A stretch of 33,409 bases of DNA, taken from assembly GCF_008120935.1 (NCBI RefSeq), contig NZ_RDBO01000005.1, positions 61,312-94,720 on the forward strand, read 5' to 3'. The stretch comes from Streptomyces sp. sk2.1 (GTDB lineage Bacteria; Actinomycetota; Actinomycetes; Streptomycetales; Streptomycetaceae). The position numbers and the translations under genes are program-made. Positions 17,001-24,855 of the stretch are shown here, one piece after another (positions within the stretch are counted from its first letter, which is position 1; each line of letters opens with the position of its first letter). A model generated the notes under the pieces. That model was not told where the DNA came from. It was given only the letters and a program-made list of their open reading frames with translations, and made no database searches.

Positions 17001-18459
17001 TCCGGCGCGCGCGGTCGGCGAAGACCGTGTGCGCCAGGAGCATGGGGGCATCCTGACCCGGCCGGTCCGGGCCCGAGGTCCAGCAGCCGCGGATGAGCCG
17101 CTCCTCGGCGTCGGACAGGATCCGCAGGTCCGCAAGGGCGGTCTCGGGGCGGGCCACCGCGTCCGCGACCACCATCCGGTAGCGCTCCGCGAGGAGTTCC
17201 GCGGTGCGCCGGTCGAACAGGTCGGTCGAGTACTCCAGGAAGCCGCGCAACCCGTCGCCCTCGGGCACCACGCTCAGGAAGACGTCGTACTTCGCCGTGC
17301 CGTTGTGGAGCGCCAGCCGCTCGGTGCTCGCGCCGGGCAGGTTCAGCCCCGCGGCCTCCTGGGAGTCGGCGGTGAAGACGATCTGGAAGAGCGGGAACCT
17401 GCTGAGTGTGCGCTCCACCCCCAGCTCGCCCACGAGCCGGCTGAAGGAGACCTCCCGGTGCTCGACCGTGTCCAGGACGACGTCCTGGGTCGCGGACACC
17501 AAGGCCGCGAACGATTTGGCGGGTACGACCTTCTGACGTACCGGCAGAACTTCGGCCAGGCAAGCGATCATCGAGTCGACCGCGGGCTCGTCCCGCAGCG
17601 AGACCGGCGTCCCGATGACCAGGTCGAGCTGCCCGCTCAACCGGTGCGTGAGCGCCGTCAGGGCGGCGAGCAGCACCACGTACGGCGAACTGCGGCGGTG
17701 CTCCGCGAGTGCGCCGATGCCACGGGTCACCGTCGCGTCGAGGGTGAACTCGACCTGTCCGCCGCGGTGGCTCATCACCGCGGCCCGTGGACGGTCGGTG
17801 GGGAAGGCCGTCTCGTCGGGGGCGTCGCGCAGCGCGGTCCGCCAGTACGCCAGGTGCGCGGCGTCCGTCAGCCGTGCCGAGCGACGGCGGCGCTCCGCGT
17901 ATCCGCCGATCTGCTGCGGCAGTTCGGGCAGCCCGTGTCCGGTGCCTGCGAGGGCGGCCCGGTAGCAGGCGCTGAACTCGGCGTCGAGCAGATGAAGGCT
18001 GGTGCCGTCCATCGCGGCGTGGTGCAGGGCGACGAGGAGCACCGCGTCGCCGTCCACACCGCGGGCCTGTTCGAAGAGGTACGCCCTGAGCAGCGGCGGG
18101 GCATCGAGCGGGAGCGGCGCGGCCAGCGCCTCGCGCAGGGCCTCGGTCAGCTGGTCGGCGGGCACCGAACGCCTGGTGACCGTGACCGGCCCCGCGGGCA
18201 GCACGGTCTGCACGGGCCGCTCCCCGGCCAGGTGGAGGCGGGTGCGCAGCGCCTCGTGGCGCCGGACGATCTCGGAGAGCGCGGCCTCGACGGCGGGCAC
18301 GTCGAGGCGGCCGCCGATGCGGTGGGCCCATGACTCCACGTACCGCGAACGGCCGTTCTGGAACTGGTCGTTGAGCCAGATCGACTCCTGCTCGAACGAC
18401 ATCGGGTGGCTGGCGTGCGGCATTTCCGCCGCCCGCTGCTCGAGTTGCTGGCTGGTCAC
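14056..18459 (-). CDS. NRPS, C-A-PCP-reductase (reductive release), proline-like A pocket
   Basis: 1467 aa. The condensation domain is at about 15-455 with active site HHAAMDG (146-152). The adenylation domain is at about 480-985 (YVLYTSGSTGRPKG near 626; YRTGDLARLLPDGRIELLGR; PSGKVDR). The PCP has FFARGGDSLR, Ser about 1027. The thioester-reductase domain runs from about 1100 to the end, with NAD(P) motif LLTGATGFLGAFLL and catalytic pair YTQSK. Aligning the A domain to GrsA by eye gives pocket residues D-V-Q-F-V-A-Q-V-V-K, close to the proline code (DVQLIAHVVK) with Gln for His. It should add a proline-like residue and release the peptide as an aldehyde. The GTG start is 15 bp after the A-PCP gene, its likely partner. 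Confidence 0.93.
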   Translation of the reverse strand: MTSQQLEQRAAEMPHASHPMSFEQESIWLNDQFQNGRSRYVESWAHRIGGRLDVPAVEAALSEIVRRHEALRTRLHLAGERPVQTVLPAGPVTVTRRSVPADQLTEALREALAAPLPLDAPPLLRAYLFEQARGVDGDAVLLVALHHAAMDGTSLHLLDAEFSACYRAALAGTGHGLPELPQQIGGYAERRRRSARLTDAAHLAYWRTALRDAPDETAFPTDRPRAAVMSHRGGQVEFTLDATVTRGIGALAEHRRSSPYVVLLAALTALTHRLSGQLDLVIGTPVSLRDEPAVDSMIACLAEVLPVRQKVVPAKSFAALVSATQDVVLDTVEHREVSFSRLVGELGVERTLSRFPLFQIVFTADSQEAAGLNLPGASTERLALHNGTAKYDVFLSVVPEGDGLRGFLEYSTDLFDRRTAELLAERYRMVVADAVARPETALADLRILSDAEERLIRGCWTSGPDRPGQDAPMLLAHTVFADRARRTPDAPAVVRGEDTLSYRDLDASADAVAALLVERGHAGRRVAVCVERTFDLPVAVLAVLKAAGACVPLDAGYPAERIAYMLRDSGATALVTRRSVAAGLTLPDDLPVIFLDDVPPHRTAAGEEAKAPSRLPAAGDDDIAYVLYTSGSTGRPKGVAMPHRSLAGLVDWQHRRSDSRPGARTLQFAPLSFDVAFQELFATWASGGAVVLIDDAVRTDPERLCDVLSEHRVERLFLPYVALQQLARYACAARRRCPSLREVVTAGEQLFVTPAIRRFFTDLTHASLENQYGPTETHVVTAERLAGPPASWPERPSIGRPVPGARVYVLDGALRPCPVGTTGELHIGGRAPAQGYLGLPELTAERFLRDPHAPAPGRVYRTGDLARLLPDGRIELLGRTDDQVKIRGHRVETGEVESAVKAVPGVADAVVVTTDGAPGDGKRLVAGYLPAAEDGITPEALRSALLDRLPSFMVPTTCVPLTSFPLTPSGKVDRAALALDRAGAQATHPPGEPARTPTEKRVTELCAEVLGVGALGVEDDFFARGGDSLRAVRLALALREEFGVAVPMNCVFTAPTPAALARLVDRLGQRPDAPDPTADLVLPPDIVPAPQVLTVVTNPKEVLLTGATGFLGAFLLRELLIRTSARVHCLVRGTDQAHAAARLRAVQEAYGIVNEEAQGRIVVHAGDLALPRLGLSEEVFDRLARTVDVVHHAGASVNLAQAYAQSRPANVCGTVEVLRLAAAHRTVPVHHISTVGVFAGPALTARRLRPDEPLTPVEALVHGYTQSKWVAERLVETARERGLPVSVYRPTRIAGDSTTGACQSADFLWLLLKGCAQAGLAPRLDDVAFDLVPVDHVSRAVVALASNPEAAGRNFHLAGERLMPFGRAVACVRRELGLSITDVPVREWLRAIETLPDNAAFPLLGVMGDGRDDDPEGSVRFDAADTRRLLQGTGITCPDIDAKVFMGYVRYFADSGFLPTSIDEGSR

Positions 18460-18474
18460 TGTGGTCCGATCTGT

Positions 18475-20286
18475 TCAGGCCTGCTGGTCAGAGGCGAGCT
18501 CGACCTGCTGGAGGTAGTCGTCGAAGCGCGGGTGGGCGAAGACCGTCCTGAGCTTGACGGCGACGCCGGTCTCCCTGAGCAGGGCGCTGGAGAGCCGGGC
18601 CGCCGAGAGGGATCCGCCGCCGAGCGCGAAGAAGTCGGAGTCGGCGCCGACTTCGGGCACTCCGAGCACGTCCTGCCACAGCCGCCGCAGGACGGTCCGC
18701 ACGTCAGGGGCGCCCGCGGGCGCGGTGCCGCCGTCCAGGCGGGCCGTGGCCGCCGCCCGCAGGGCCCGCACGTCGACCTTGCCGCCCTCGGTGAGGGGGA
18801 AGGCGTCCCAGCCGAGGATCTCGGCGGGGACCATGGCCGGGGGGAGCACGGCGCGCAGCCGGCCGGTCACCGCCTCCCGGTACGCCCGGTCGACGGGATG
18901 CGGGGTGCACACGCAGCCCACGAGGGTCTCACCGATCCGGAACACCTTGGCGTCCGTCACCGCGGGCTGCGCGGCCAGCACCGCGGCGATCTCGCCGGGT
19001 TCGACGCGTACGCCGTTGACCTTGAGCTGGTCGTCGACGCGTCCCAGGAAGTGGAGCAGACCGTGTTCCTCACGCACCCGGTCCCCGGTCCGGTACCAGG
19101 GGCCCTGCCCGGCTCCGGCGAGCGTCCCCTGGAGGAAGCGGTCCTCGGGGAGCGGATCCGTGCCGAGGTAGCCGAGGGCGACGCCGGGTCCACCGATGAG
19201 CAACTGCCCCTCGGCGCCCACGAGTACGGGGGTGTCCCGCTCGTCGACGACCGCTGTGCGCACGCCGGGCAGCGGTGCGCCGATGGGGACCCGCTCCCCC
19301 GCCGTCAGGTCCGGGGTCACCTCGCAGGCCACCGAGGTTATCGTGGCCTCGGAGACCCCGTAGGCGTGCACGAGGCGGGGGCGCCCCGCGGAGCACCAGC
19401 CGCGGGCCGCCTCCACCGGCAGCTCCTCGCTGCCCGTGACGACCAAACGCAGCGTGGGCAGGGCCGTGTCGCTCTCGTCGAGGTGGGCCGCCCAGCCGCT
19501 GAAGTACGAGGCGGGCAGGTTGCACACCGTGATGCCGCGTTCATGGACGATCCGGGCGAGCCGGTCGTAGCTCACGTCGCCGAGGCCCGTGGGGAGGATG
19601 TCGACCAGGGCTCCGGCGGCGAGGGCCGGCCAGATCTCCTCGGCGGCGACGTCGAACGCGAGCGAGGACACCTGCAGGACCCGGTCCTCCGGGGCCAGTT
19701 CGAAGAGCGCGTGGACGGCTCTGCGGTGAACCGCCAGGGAGCGTCTGGCGATGACGACTCCCTTGGGCACGCCGGTCGTTCCGGAGGTGTACACGAGGTA
19801 GGCGGGAAGGCTCCCGCGCTCGGCAGGGGTGATGTGCCACTCGTGGCTCCGCTCCGGAGCCGGCTCGTGGCCGCGCGCCTCGCCGTGCGTCACCACGGCC
19901 GGGCCGCCGGGTCCGCCGCGCCCGAACAGCTCCTGGTCCGCACTCTCCTCGGCGAGCACCGCGCGGGGCGCCGCCTCGGCGAGCATGTGACGCAGGCGGG
20001 CGGCGGGCACGTTCTCGCCGAGCGCGAGGTACGCGGCGTCGGCCAGGAGGACGCCCAGCAGCGCCGCCACGACCCGTGGGTTTCTGCGGCCCTGGACGGC
20101 CACCACATCACCGGCCCGGACACCGCGGTCGCGCAGGCATTGCTCGACGCGCCGTGCGTGGAGGGCCAGTTCGGCGTACGTCCAGGACTCGCTCCCCGCG
20201 GCCAGCGCGGGCCGATCGGGGTGGCGGTGCGCTGCGGCGAGCACGGCGTCCGCCACGTCGACGACCTCGGGTTTGTTGGCATCCAT
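18475..20286 (-). CDS. NRPS loading didomain, A-PCP
   Basis: 603 aa. The adenylation domain is at about 10-490 (YLVYTSGTTGVPKG near 165; YRTGDRVREEHGLLHFLGRVDDQLKVNG; GGKVDV). The PCP is at about 520-595, with DFFALGGGSLSAARL, where Gly replaces the usual Asp/His before the phosphopantetheine Ser. Pocket residues read by alignment are D-V-E-N-V-G-A-I-T-K. Asp235 is retained, so an alpha-amino acid is expected. The acidic E at 239 and N at 278 recall ornithine-type codes, a weak inference. Having no C domain, it probably starts the chain passed to the C-A-PCP-R protein. The ATG overlaps the MFS stop by one base; a GTG at 20289 is the alternative start. Confidence 0.92.
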   Translation of the reverse strand: MDANKPEVVDVADAVLAAAHRHPDRPALAAGSESWTYAELALHARRVEQCLRDRGVRAGDVVAVQGRRNPRVVAALLGVLLADAAYLALGENVPAARLRHMLAEAAPRAVLAEESADQELFGRGGPGGPAVVTHGEARGHEPAPERSHEWHITPAERGSLPAYLVYTSGTTGVPKGVVIARRSLAVHRRAVHALFELAPEDRVLQVSSLAFDVAAEEIWPALAAGALVDILPTGLGDVSYDRLARIVHERGITVCNLPASYFSGWAAHLDESDTALPTLRLVVTGSEELPVEAARGWCSAGRPRLVHAYGVSEATITSVACEVTPDLTAGERVPIGAPLPGVRTAVVDERDTPVLVGAEGQLLIGGPGVALGYLGTDPLPEDRFLQGTLAGAGQGPWYRTGDRVREEHGLLHFLGRVDDQLKVNGVRVEPGEIAAVLAAQPAVTDAKVFRIGETLVGCVCTPHPVDRAYREAVTGRLRAVLPPAMVPAEILGWDAFPLTEGGKVDVRALRAAATARLDGGTAPAGAPDVRTVLRRLWQDVLGVPEVGADSDFFALGGGSLSAARLSSALLRETGVAVKLRTVFAHPRFDDYLQQVELASDQQA

Positions 20287-21590
20287 CACGACTTGACCTC
20301 TTTCGTCTTGACCTCTTTCACCTCGGCCTCGCGCGATTCGGCCCCGTGCGTCACGGCTTTTTGCGACGCGACCTCATCCGCCGGGCCCACGGACCTCGTC
20401 CGCAGTGCCCACGCCATCGCGGGCACGACCGCCACGGCCACCAGGAGGAACCCCGCGGCCAGCGCCGCCCAACCCATCGCCTCGTACCGCTCGACGACGA
20501 GCGTGACCACCGCGGGGCCGAGGACGAGGTTGAGCGAGCTGCCGAGCGCGAAGACTCCGCCCCAGGTGCCCTGGGCCCGGGCCGGCGCGAGCTCGTACCG
20601 GAGTTTCCAGCCCGCCGCGGAACTCCACACCTCGCTCAGCGAAAGGAGCGCCACGGAGACCACCAGGGCCCCCACGCCGACCAGGGCGGGCACTCCGGCG
20701 CTCATGGCGATGGCCAGGCACGACGCCGTGGAGGCGAAGCTCGCGAGGACCAGCAGCCTGCGCACCCCGCCGAAGGTCTCCGCGCCCCGGCTGAGCGGCA
20801 CCTGCAGGGCCACGACCAGGACCGCGTTGAGGCCGTAGAGCCAGGCTCCGAGGCCCCGGGGCAGATCCGAGAGCGTCACGATCCACAGCGGGATGCCGAT
20901 GCGCAGCACGATGTCCCCGACGGCGAGCAGGCCGTAGAGGACCGACAGCGTCAGGTACGGCACATCGCGCACGGCGTGGCGGATCGGCACGGCGTCGGCC
21001 CGCCGCTCCGGCCCGGCCTCCCGCTTCGGCAGCCCCAGGCACAGGACGGTCGCCGCCGCCTCGGCCAGGGCGCTGCCCAGGATGAGCCCGAGGTAGGCGG
21101 GCGCGTCGTCCAGGGTCAGGGCGAGCCCCGCGGCGAGCGCGCCGAGGATGATCCCCACGTTGAACGCGCTGCGCAGGTACGCGGAGACGCTCACGCGGGC
21201 CTCGCTGTCCACCATCTCCGCGACCAGCGCCTCGCGGCAGATCCAGCCTCCCTGGACGAAGACGCCGAGCAGGGAGACCACGACGACGAACTCCGCGAGC
21301 CCGTGGACCGCGGTCGCGGCGACGAGCAGCAGGACCTGCGCCACACCCATGACGACGGTCGCCCGGCGCGCCCCGACCTTGTCGGCGAACCGTCCCAGGT
21401 TGATGGAGAGGGGCAGCCAGATGAGGCCGGCGACGGTCAGGCCGACGCCGACCTGGGACACCGGGAGCCCGACGTAGCGGGTGAAGTAGATCGCGTTGCC
21501 GGAGGCGTACATCCCGAAGCCGATGCTGGCCAGGAAGTTCACCACCGCGAGCCTGAGCAGCGGTCCGGACAGGGGTATGAGGCGGCGCAC
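20286..21590 (-). CDS. MFS transporter, probable product exporter
   Basis: 434 aa with about 12 hydrophobic segments. It begins RRLIPLSGPLLRLAVVNFLASIG and has motif A LGRFADKVGARRATVV. The last 35 residues are a charged tail with a repeated VKEVKTKEVKS end. It is placed inside the biosynthetic operon, 2 bp after the tyrosine hydroxylase-like gene and overlapping the A-PCP gene by one base, so export of the cluster's product is the natural reading. The GTG at 21590 is chosen since it begins the first amphipathic segment. No resistance specificity is visible. Confidence 0.88.
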   Translation of the reverse strand: MRRLIPLSGPLLRLAVVNFLASIGFGMYASGNAIYFTRYVGLPVSQVGVGLTVAGLIWLPLSINLGRFADKVGARRATVVMGVAQVLLLVAATAVHGLAEFVVVVSLLGVFVQGGWICREALVAEMVDSEARVSVSAYLRSAFNVGIILGALAAGLALTLDDAPAYLGLILGSALAEAAATVLCLGLPKREAGPERRADAVPIRHAVRDVPYLTLSVLYGLLAVGDIVLRIGIPLWIVTLSDLPRGLGAWLYGLNAVLVVALQVPLSRGAETFGGVRRLLVLASFASTASCLAIAMSAGVPALVGVGALVVSVALLSLSEVWSSAAGWKLRYELAPARAQGTWGGVFALGSSLNLVLGPAVVTLVVERYEAMGWAALAAGFLLVAVAVVPAMAWALRTRSVGPADEVASQKAVTHGAESREAEVKEVKTKEVKS

Positions 21591-21592
21591 GG

Positions 21593-22549
21593 CTACGAGA
21601 GCGGCTTGGCGGGAGTGGCGGCGGCCTCGCCGACCTCGTGCAGGATGCGCCCGATGCGGTTCTCGCAGTGGGCCACTTCGGCGCTGCGCAGCTCCTCCGG
21701 CCGTTCGTCGCCACCGTGTCCCAGTGGGTAGAGGCCCCGGGACGCGACGTCCGACGCCACCGCGTCCAGTCTGCGCAGGAGCTGGCTGGTGATGCCTTCG
21801 CCGTCCACGGGCGCGCGCAGGGTCATGAAGAAGTTGTCGTACAGGATCGCCGTGCGCTCCGAGGGCCGGACGACGGTCTCCTTCATGGTCTGCTGCAACA
21901 GGGACCGGCCCTCGGGCACGAGGCGTGCGGCGATGCCGTCGTGGATGGTCTTGTGGACGTCCACGGCGCGGGCGAGCCCGGCGGCCTCCGGGGCGTCTCC
22001 CCTGACCACGCCCCGGCCCCGGAACAGGCCGCGCACGGGGGCGAAGTCCGAGGCCCAGGTCCCGCTGAAGCTGCGGTGCTGGAGGTACATGCGGGGTCTG
22101 ATCAGGCTCTGGTAGAGGTCGATCGGGCAGGATCCGGTGTAGAGCAGCATGGCGCAGTAGCCGTACGCGTACGTCTCGAGGCAGGCCAGCGAAGCGCGGT
22201 CCGGTATCTCCCGGTCCGTGTTCCGCTCCAGGATCTCGCCCATCAAGTGCCAGATCAGGAAGGTGATCTGATGCCCCGTGATCCATCGGAACCAGAACAG
22301 CTGGTCGTCGGTGGGGTCCGTGGAGGTGTCGGGCAGGTCCGACGTCCCGCCCTCGGCGAGGAGGCGCAGACGGAACAGGACGAGGTCGGGGTTGCAGGGG
22401 GGCAGGGCGCTCGGGACCACGGCGGAGGAGACGGCCGCGTGGCCGACCGGCGGCATCGTCAGGGGTTCGAGGCCGTAGGCGAAGTCCCCGAACTCCCATG
22501 CATCGGTACGTGGTTCGGCGACCAGGGTTCCGTCGCTCGGGCTTGTCAT
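21593..22549 (-). CDS. Heme-dependent L-tyrosine 3-hydroxylase-like protein (LmbB2/TyrH type)
   Basis: 318 aa, resembling the histidine-ligated heme aromatic oxygenases that convert L-tyrosine to L-DOPA (LmbB2, TyrH, anthramycin Orf13 type). Family-like stretches are FWFRWITGHQITFLIWHLMGE (about 85-105), YAYGYCAMLLYTGS, RPRMYLQHRSFSGTWASDF and DVHKTIHDG. His199 or His203 is the best candidate axial heme ligand. The assignment is from memory of family motifs and from the neighbour: its ATG overlaps the stop of the VOC dioxygenase (ATGA), exactly the pair found in lincomycin and pyrrolobenzodiazepine clusters. A different aromatic substrate, such as a methylated tyrosine, is possible. Confidence 0.75.
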   Translation of the reverse strand: MTSPSDGTLVAEPRTDAWEFGDFAYGLEPLTMPPVGHAAVSSAVVPSALPPCNPDLVLFRLRLLAEGGTSDLPDTSTDPTDDQLFWFRWITGHQITFLIWHLMGEILERNTDREIPDRASLACLETYAYGYCAMLLYTGSCPIDLYQSLIRPRMYLQHRSFSGTWASDFAPVRGLFRGRGVVRGDAPEAAGLARAVDVHKTIHDGIAARLVPEGRSLLQQTMKETVVRPSERTAILYDNFFMTLRAPVDGEGITSQLLRRLDAVASDVASRGLYPLGHGGDERPEELRSAEVAHCENRIGRILHEVGEAAATPAKPLS

Positions 22550-23013
22550 CGGGGACCGTCCGGTATGTAGCTGAGTTCGTACTCGAGGCCGTTCACGTCG
22601 AAGAGGTAGAGGCTGCGCACGCCGTCGTCGTCGACGACGATCTCGGTCGGCAGCTCCGGTCGGGCGAAGGTGTAGCGCCCCGATTCGTAGAGCTCGATCC
22701 ACCGGCGGCGGCGCTCGACGAGCTCCTGCGGCGTGGCTACCTGGACGCACACGTGCTGGAAGAGGAAGCCGTCGTCGTCGGGCGTCCTGCCGTTGTGGCC
22801 CGCGCGGTCGAAGAGGTGCAGCCGGATGTCTCCGAAGGAGATCTCGATCAGCTTTCGGATGCCCGGCAGCCTGCTGAGGGTGAGTTCGGAGAAACGGTCG
22901 AGTTCCCACTTCTTCTCGGCGTCGAAGAACTCCAGGTACCAGCCGAGGCAGTTGTCCAGATCTGCGGTCTGCACGCCCACGTGGTGAATTCTGGGGTGGT
23001 TCGGACGATCCAC
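22546..23013 (-). CDS. VOC-fold extradiol dioxygenase, L-DOPA 2,3-dioxygenase-like (LmbB1 type)
   Basis: About 155 aa, a single vicinal-oxygen-chelate unit. The metal ligands are visible as a 2-His-1-Glu set: HHVGVQT near the N-terminus, FQHVCVQVA, and the glutamate in GLEYELSY near the end. In lincomycin, hormaomycin and pyrrolobenzodiazepine clusters such enzymes cleave L-DOPA between C2 and C3, after which the product cyclises to a dihydropyrrole carboxylate with an alpha-keto acid side chain. GTG at 23013 is preferred, with GGAAG 8 nt upstream; a GTG at 23037 gives an 8-residue extension. It overlaps the tyrosine hydroxylase-like gene by 4 nt. Confidence 0.82.
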   Translation of the reverse strand: MDRPNHPRIHHVGVQTADLDNCLGWYLEFFDAEKKWELDRFSELTLSRLPGIRKLIEISFGDIRLHLFDRAGHNGRTPDDDGFLFQHVCVQVATPQELVERRRRWIELYESGRYTFARPELPTEIVVDDDGVRSLYLFDVNGLEYELSYIPDGPR

Positions 23014-23078
23014 TGCGGCATCTTCCTTTCGGGGCACAACCGGTCGGTGCGAAGGTGTCTTTCCGTTGCGGAGCGGTC

Positions 23079-23110
23079 GCGGTGACCGGGCCGGTGGGCC
23101 CGGTCACCGC
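23079..23110. terminator. Strong hairpin between carbamoyltransferase and VOC genes
   Basis: GCGGTGACCGGGCC and GGCCCGGTCACCGC form a perfect 14-bp stem with a 4-nt loop. It starts 13 bp beyond the carbamoyltransferase stop (minus strand) and ends 66 bp before the VOC start. It probably terminates or attenuates the NRPS/methyltransferase/carbamoyltransferase transcript, or marks an RNA-processing point. There is no T-tract. Confidence 0.6.
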
Positions 23111-23122
23111 CGGGTGCTCCCA

Positions 23123-24832
23123 TCAGGCCTTGCTGTAGAGCACCCCGTCGGCCCAGACGTGCCGGGTGCGGCCCCACTTCATCGCGGACGCCGCGTCCGG
23201 GAAGAAGCCGTGGCCGTTGAGGTTGGCGCTGGTGTTGCACAGCACCGGGATGCCGCTCAACTCGTGGTACGCGCACAGGATTTCGGCGAGCACGGGATCG
23301 TCGTCCTCGCTGACGGTCTGCAGGCGCGCGGTGCCGTCGAGGTGGGTGATGGCGGGCACGCGGTCCAACCACTCGGAGCGCACGTCGTGGTCGAAGAGCA
23401 TGTACGGGTCCGGGGTGCCCGGGTCGAAGATCTGAGGGGCGTGCTCGGTGAGGCAGATGGGGGCCACCGGGCGGTAGTGCTCGCGGTCCTTGAGGTCGTT
23501 GAGCAGGCCCTTCATCGCCGGATCGTTCGCCGGGGCGATGATGCTGCGGGCGCCGAGCGCACGCGGGCCCAGCTCCGCGCGGCCGCGCAGGAAGACCAGC
23601 GGCTCGCCGCTCTCGTGCAGGATGCGGGCGACCTCCGCGGGGGCGCATTCCCTGGATGTCCAGCCGTCCGGGGTGCGGGGGGTCGGGACCAGGGCGGGGC
23701 CCTGGCGCTGGTGCCACTGGACGGCCGAGACGCCGTTGCCGCGCGCGTACTCGGCGCATGCGGTGCCGATGGCGGATCCGGAGTCGTCCGGATAGGGCGG
23801 CACCCAGACGTCGTTGAAGACCGAGTGGGCGCGCAAGGCGCTGTTCCACTTGATGTTGAGGGCACAGCCGCCGGCGAAGCTGAGGTTCCAGGGGCCCTCG
23901 CCCTTCCAGCGCGTGATCTTCTCGACGACCCGCTCGACGAGGAGCTCCTCCATGAACTGGTGCATGCTCGCGAGGACGTCCTCGTCCGAGACGCCGAGCG
24001 CGGCGATGCGCTCGGCCGCGTCGCCGAGGTAGGCGTGCGTGTAGCGGTGCGAGGGCTCGCCGTTGCTGCCGCAGCCGATGACGGCGCGGCGGTACTCGGC
24101 GACGGCGTCGGTCGGCGCCTCGAAGTTCCGGTGGAAGGCGTCGCGCATGGCTTCCTGCACGGCGTCCTGCGGCTTGCCGAGAGCGATGTACGCCATGAGC
24201 TTGCCGGCGACGGAGAGGTCGTCGACGACCTGGGACCGGTCGCCCGTCTTCCGCGCCCAGGGACCGAAGTACTGCGCGGCCATGGCGTACGAGTGGCCGA
24301 TCAGCGGGAAGACCTCGCCGCCGTTCTCGACGGTGCCCCGCGCGGCGTCCACGAAGTACAGCCGCGGGAAGCAGCCGCCGTCCCAGACGAGGACGAAGGA
24401 GTCCTCGCCGCGTGCGGCGAAGGGGCTGGAACAGTAGGCCGCCCCGAAGTGGCTCGACATATGGACGTAGCTGTTGTACGTCACCGTGGTCCCGCCGATG
24501 GGGAGTTCACCGGTGACGCCGGGCCGGACCAGGCTGTTGATGGTGTCGTTCTCGCGGTAGGGCGCGACCTTCAGTTCCAGGGGCGTGCCGTGGTCGAGGA
24601 CGGAGAGGTGGCCGTAGTCCGCGCCGTCCCAGCCGTCGAGGGCCCAGTGGTCGACGTCGGACACCTTGAAGCCGTGCTCGGCGAGGATCTCGGGGATCAG
24701 CCGGAGGTCGGCGACCGGACTGTAGCGGGCGTTGTTCGCCAGCTTCTGCACCTCGATGTGAAAGAGGAGCTTGTCGTCCTCCAAGAGGGCGAGTCCGCCA
24801 CTGTGGGTGAGCTTCAGGCCAGCTGTGATCAT
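23123..24832 (-). CDS. NodU/CmcH-family O-carbamoyltransferase
   Basis: 569 aa, the normal length for the TobZ/NovN/CmcH family, which transfers a carbamoyl group from carbamoyl phosphate, via carbamoyl adenylate, to a hydroxyl. The N-terminus GLKLTHSGGLALLEDDKL (His10) and the metal-binding HMSSH (His124/His128) mark the Kae1-like part, together with VWDGG and FAGGCALN. The C-terminal part has FLRGRAELGPRALGARSI and VLCNTSANLNG. GGGAG precedes the ATG. It lies 23 bp after the methyltransferase gene. It predicts a carbamate on the final product, so some enzyme in the cluster must supply a free hydroxyl; the zinc dehydrogenase and TauD enzyme are candidates. Confidence 0.95.
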   Translation of the reverse strand: MITAGLKLTHSGGLALLEDDKLLFHIEVQKLANNARYSPVADLRLIPEILAEHGFKVSDVDHWALDGWDGADYGHLSVLDHGTPLELKVAPYRENDTINSLVRPGVTGELPIGGTTVTYNSYVHMSSHFGAAYCSSPFAARGEDSFVLVWDGGCFPRLYFVDAARGTVENGGEVFPLIGHSYAMAAQYFGPWARKTGDRSQVVDDLSVAGKLMAYIALGKPQDAVQEAMRDAFHRNFEAPTDAVAEYRRAVIGCGSNGEPSHRYTHAYLGDAAERIAALGVSDEDVLASMHQFMEELLVERVVEKITRWKGEGPWNLSFAGGCALNIKWNSALRAHSVFNDVWVPPYPDDSGSAIGTACAEYARGNGVSAVQWHQRQGPALVPTPRTPDGWTSRECAPAEVARILHESGEPLVFLRGRAELGPRALGARSIIAPANDPAMKGLLNDLKDREHYRPVAPICLTEHAPQIFDPGTPDPYMLFDHDVRSEWLDRVPAITHLDGTARLQTVSEDDDPVLAEILCAYHELSGIPVLCNTSANLNGHGFFPDAASAMKWGRTRHVWADGVLYSKA

Positions 24833-24855
24833 GGTCGCTTCTCCCTAACAGGCGT

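Noticed and set aside
14026..18333. Long plus-strand open frame opposite the C-A-PCP-R gene
   Set aside because: Same reason: shadow of a recognised NRPS with intact motifs.
8353..24832. A classical pyrrolobenzodiazepine cluster
   Set aside because: The NRPS pair architecture fits, but the loading A domain keeps Asp235 and no anthranilate or kynurenine genes are present; the carbamoyltransferase, ATP-grasp, ThDP enzyme and TE-type NRPS do not belong to known PBD sets.
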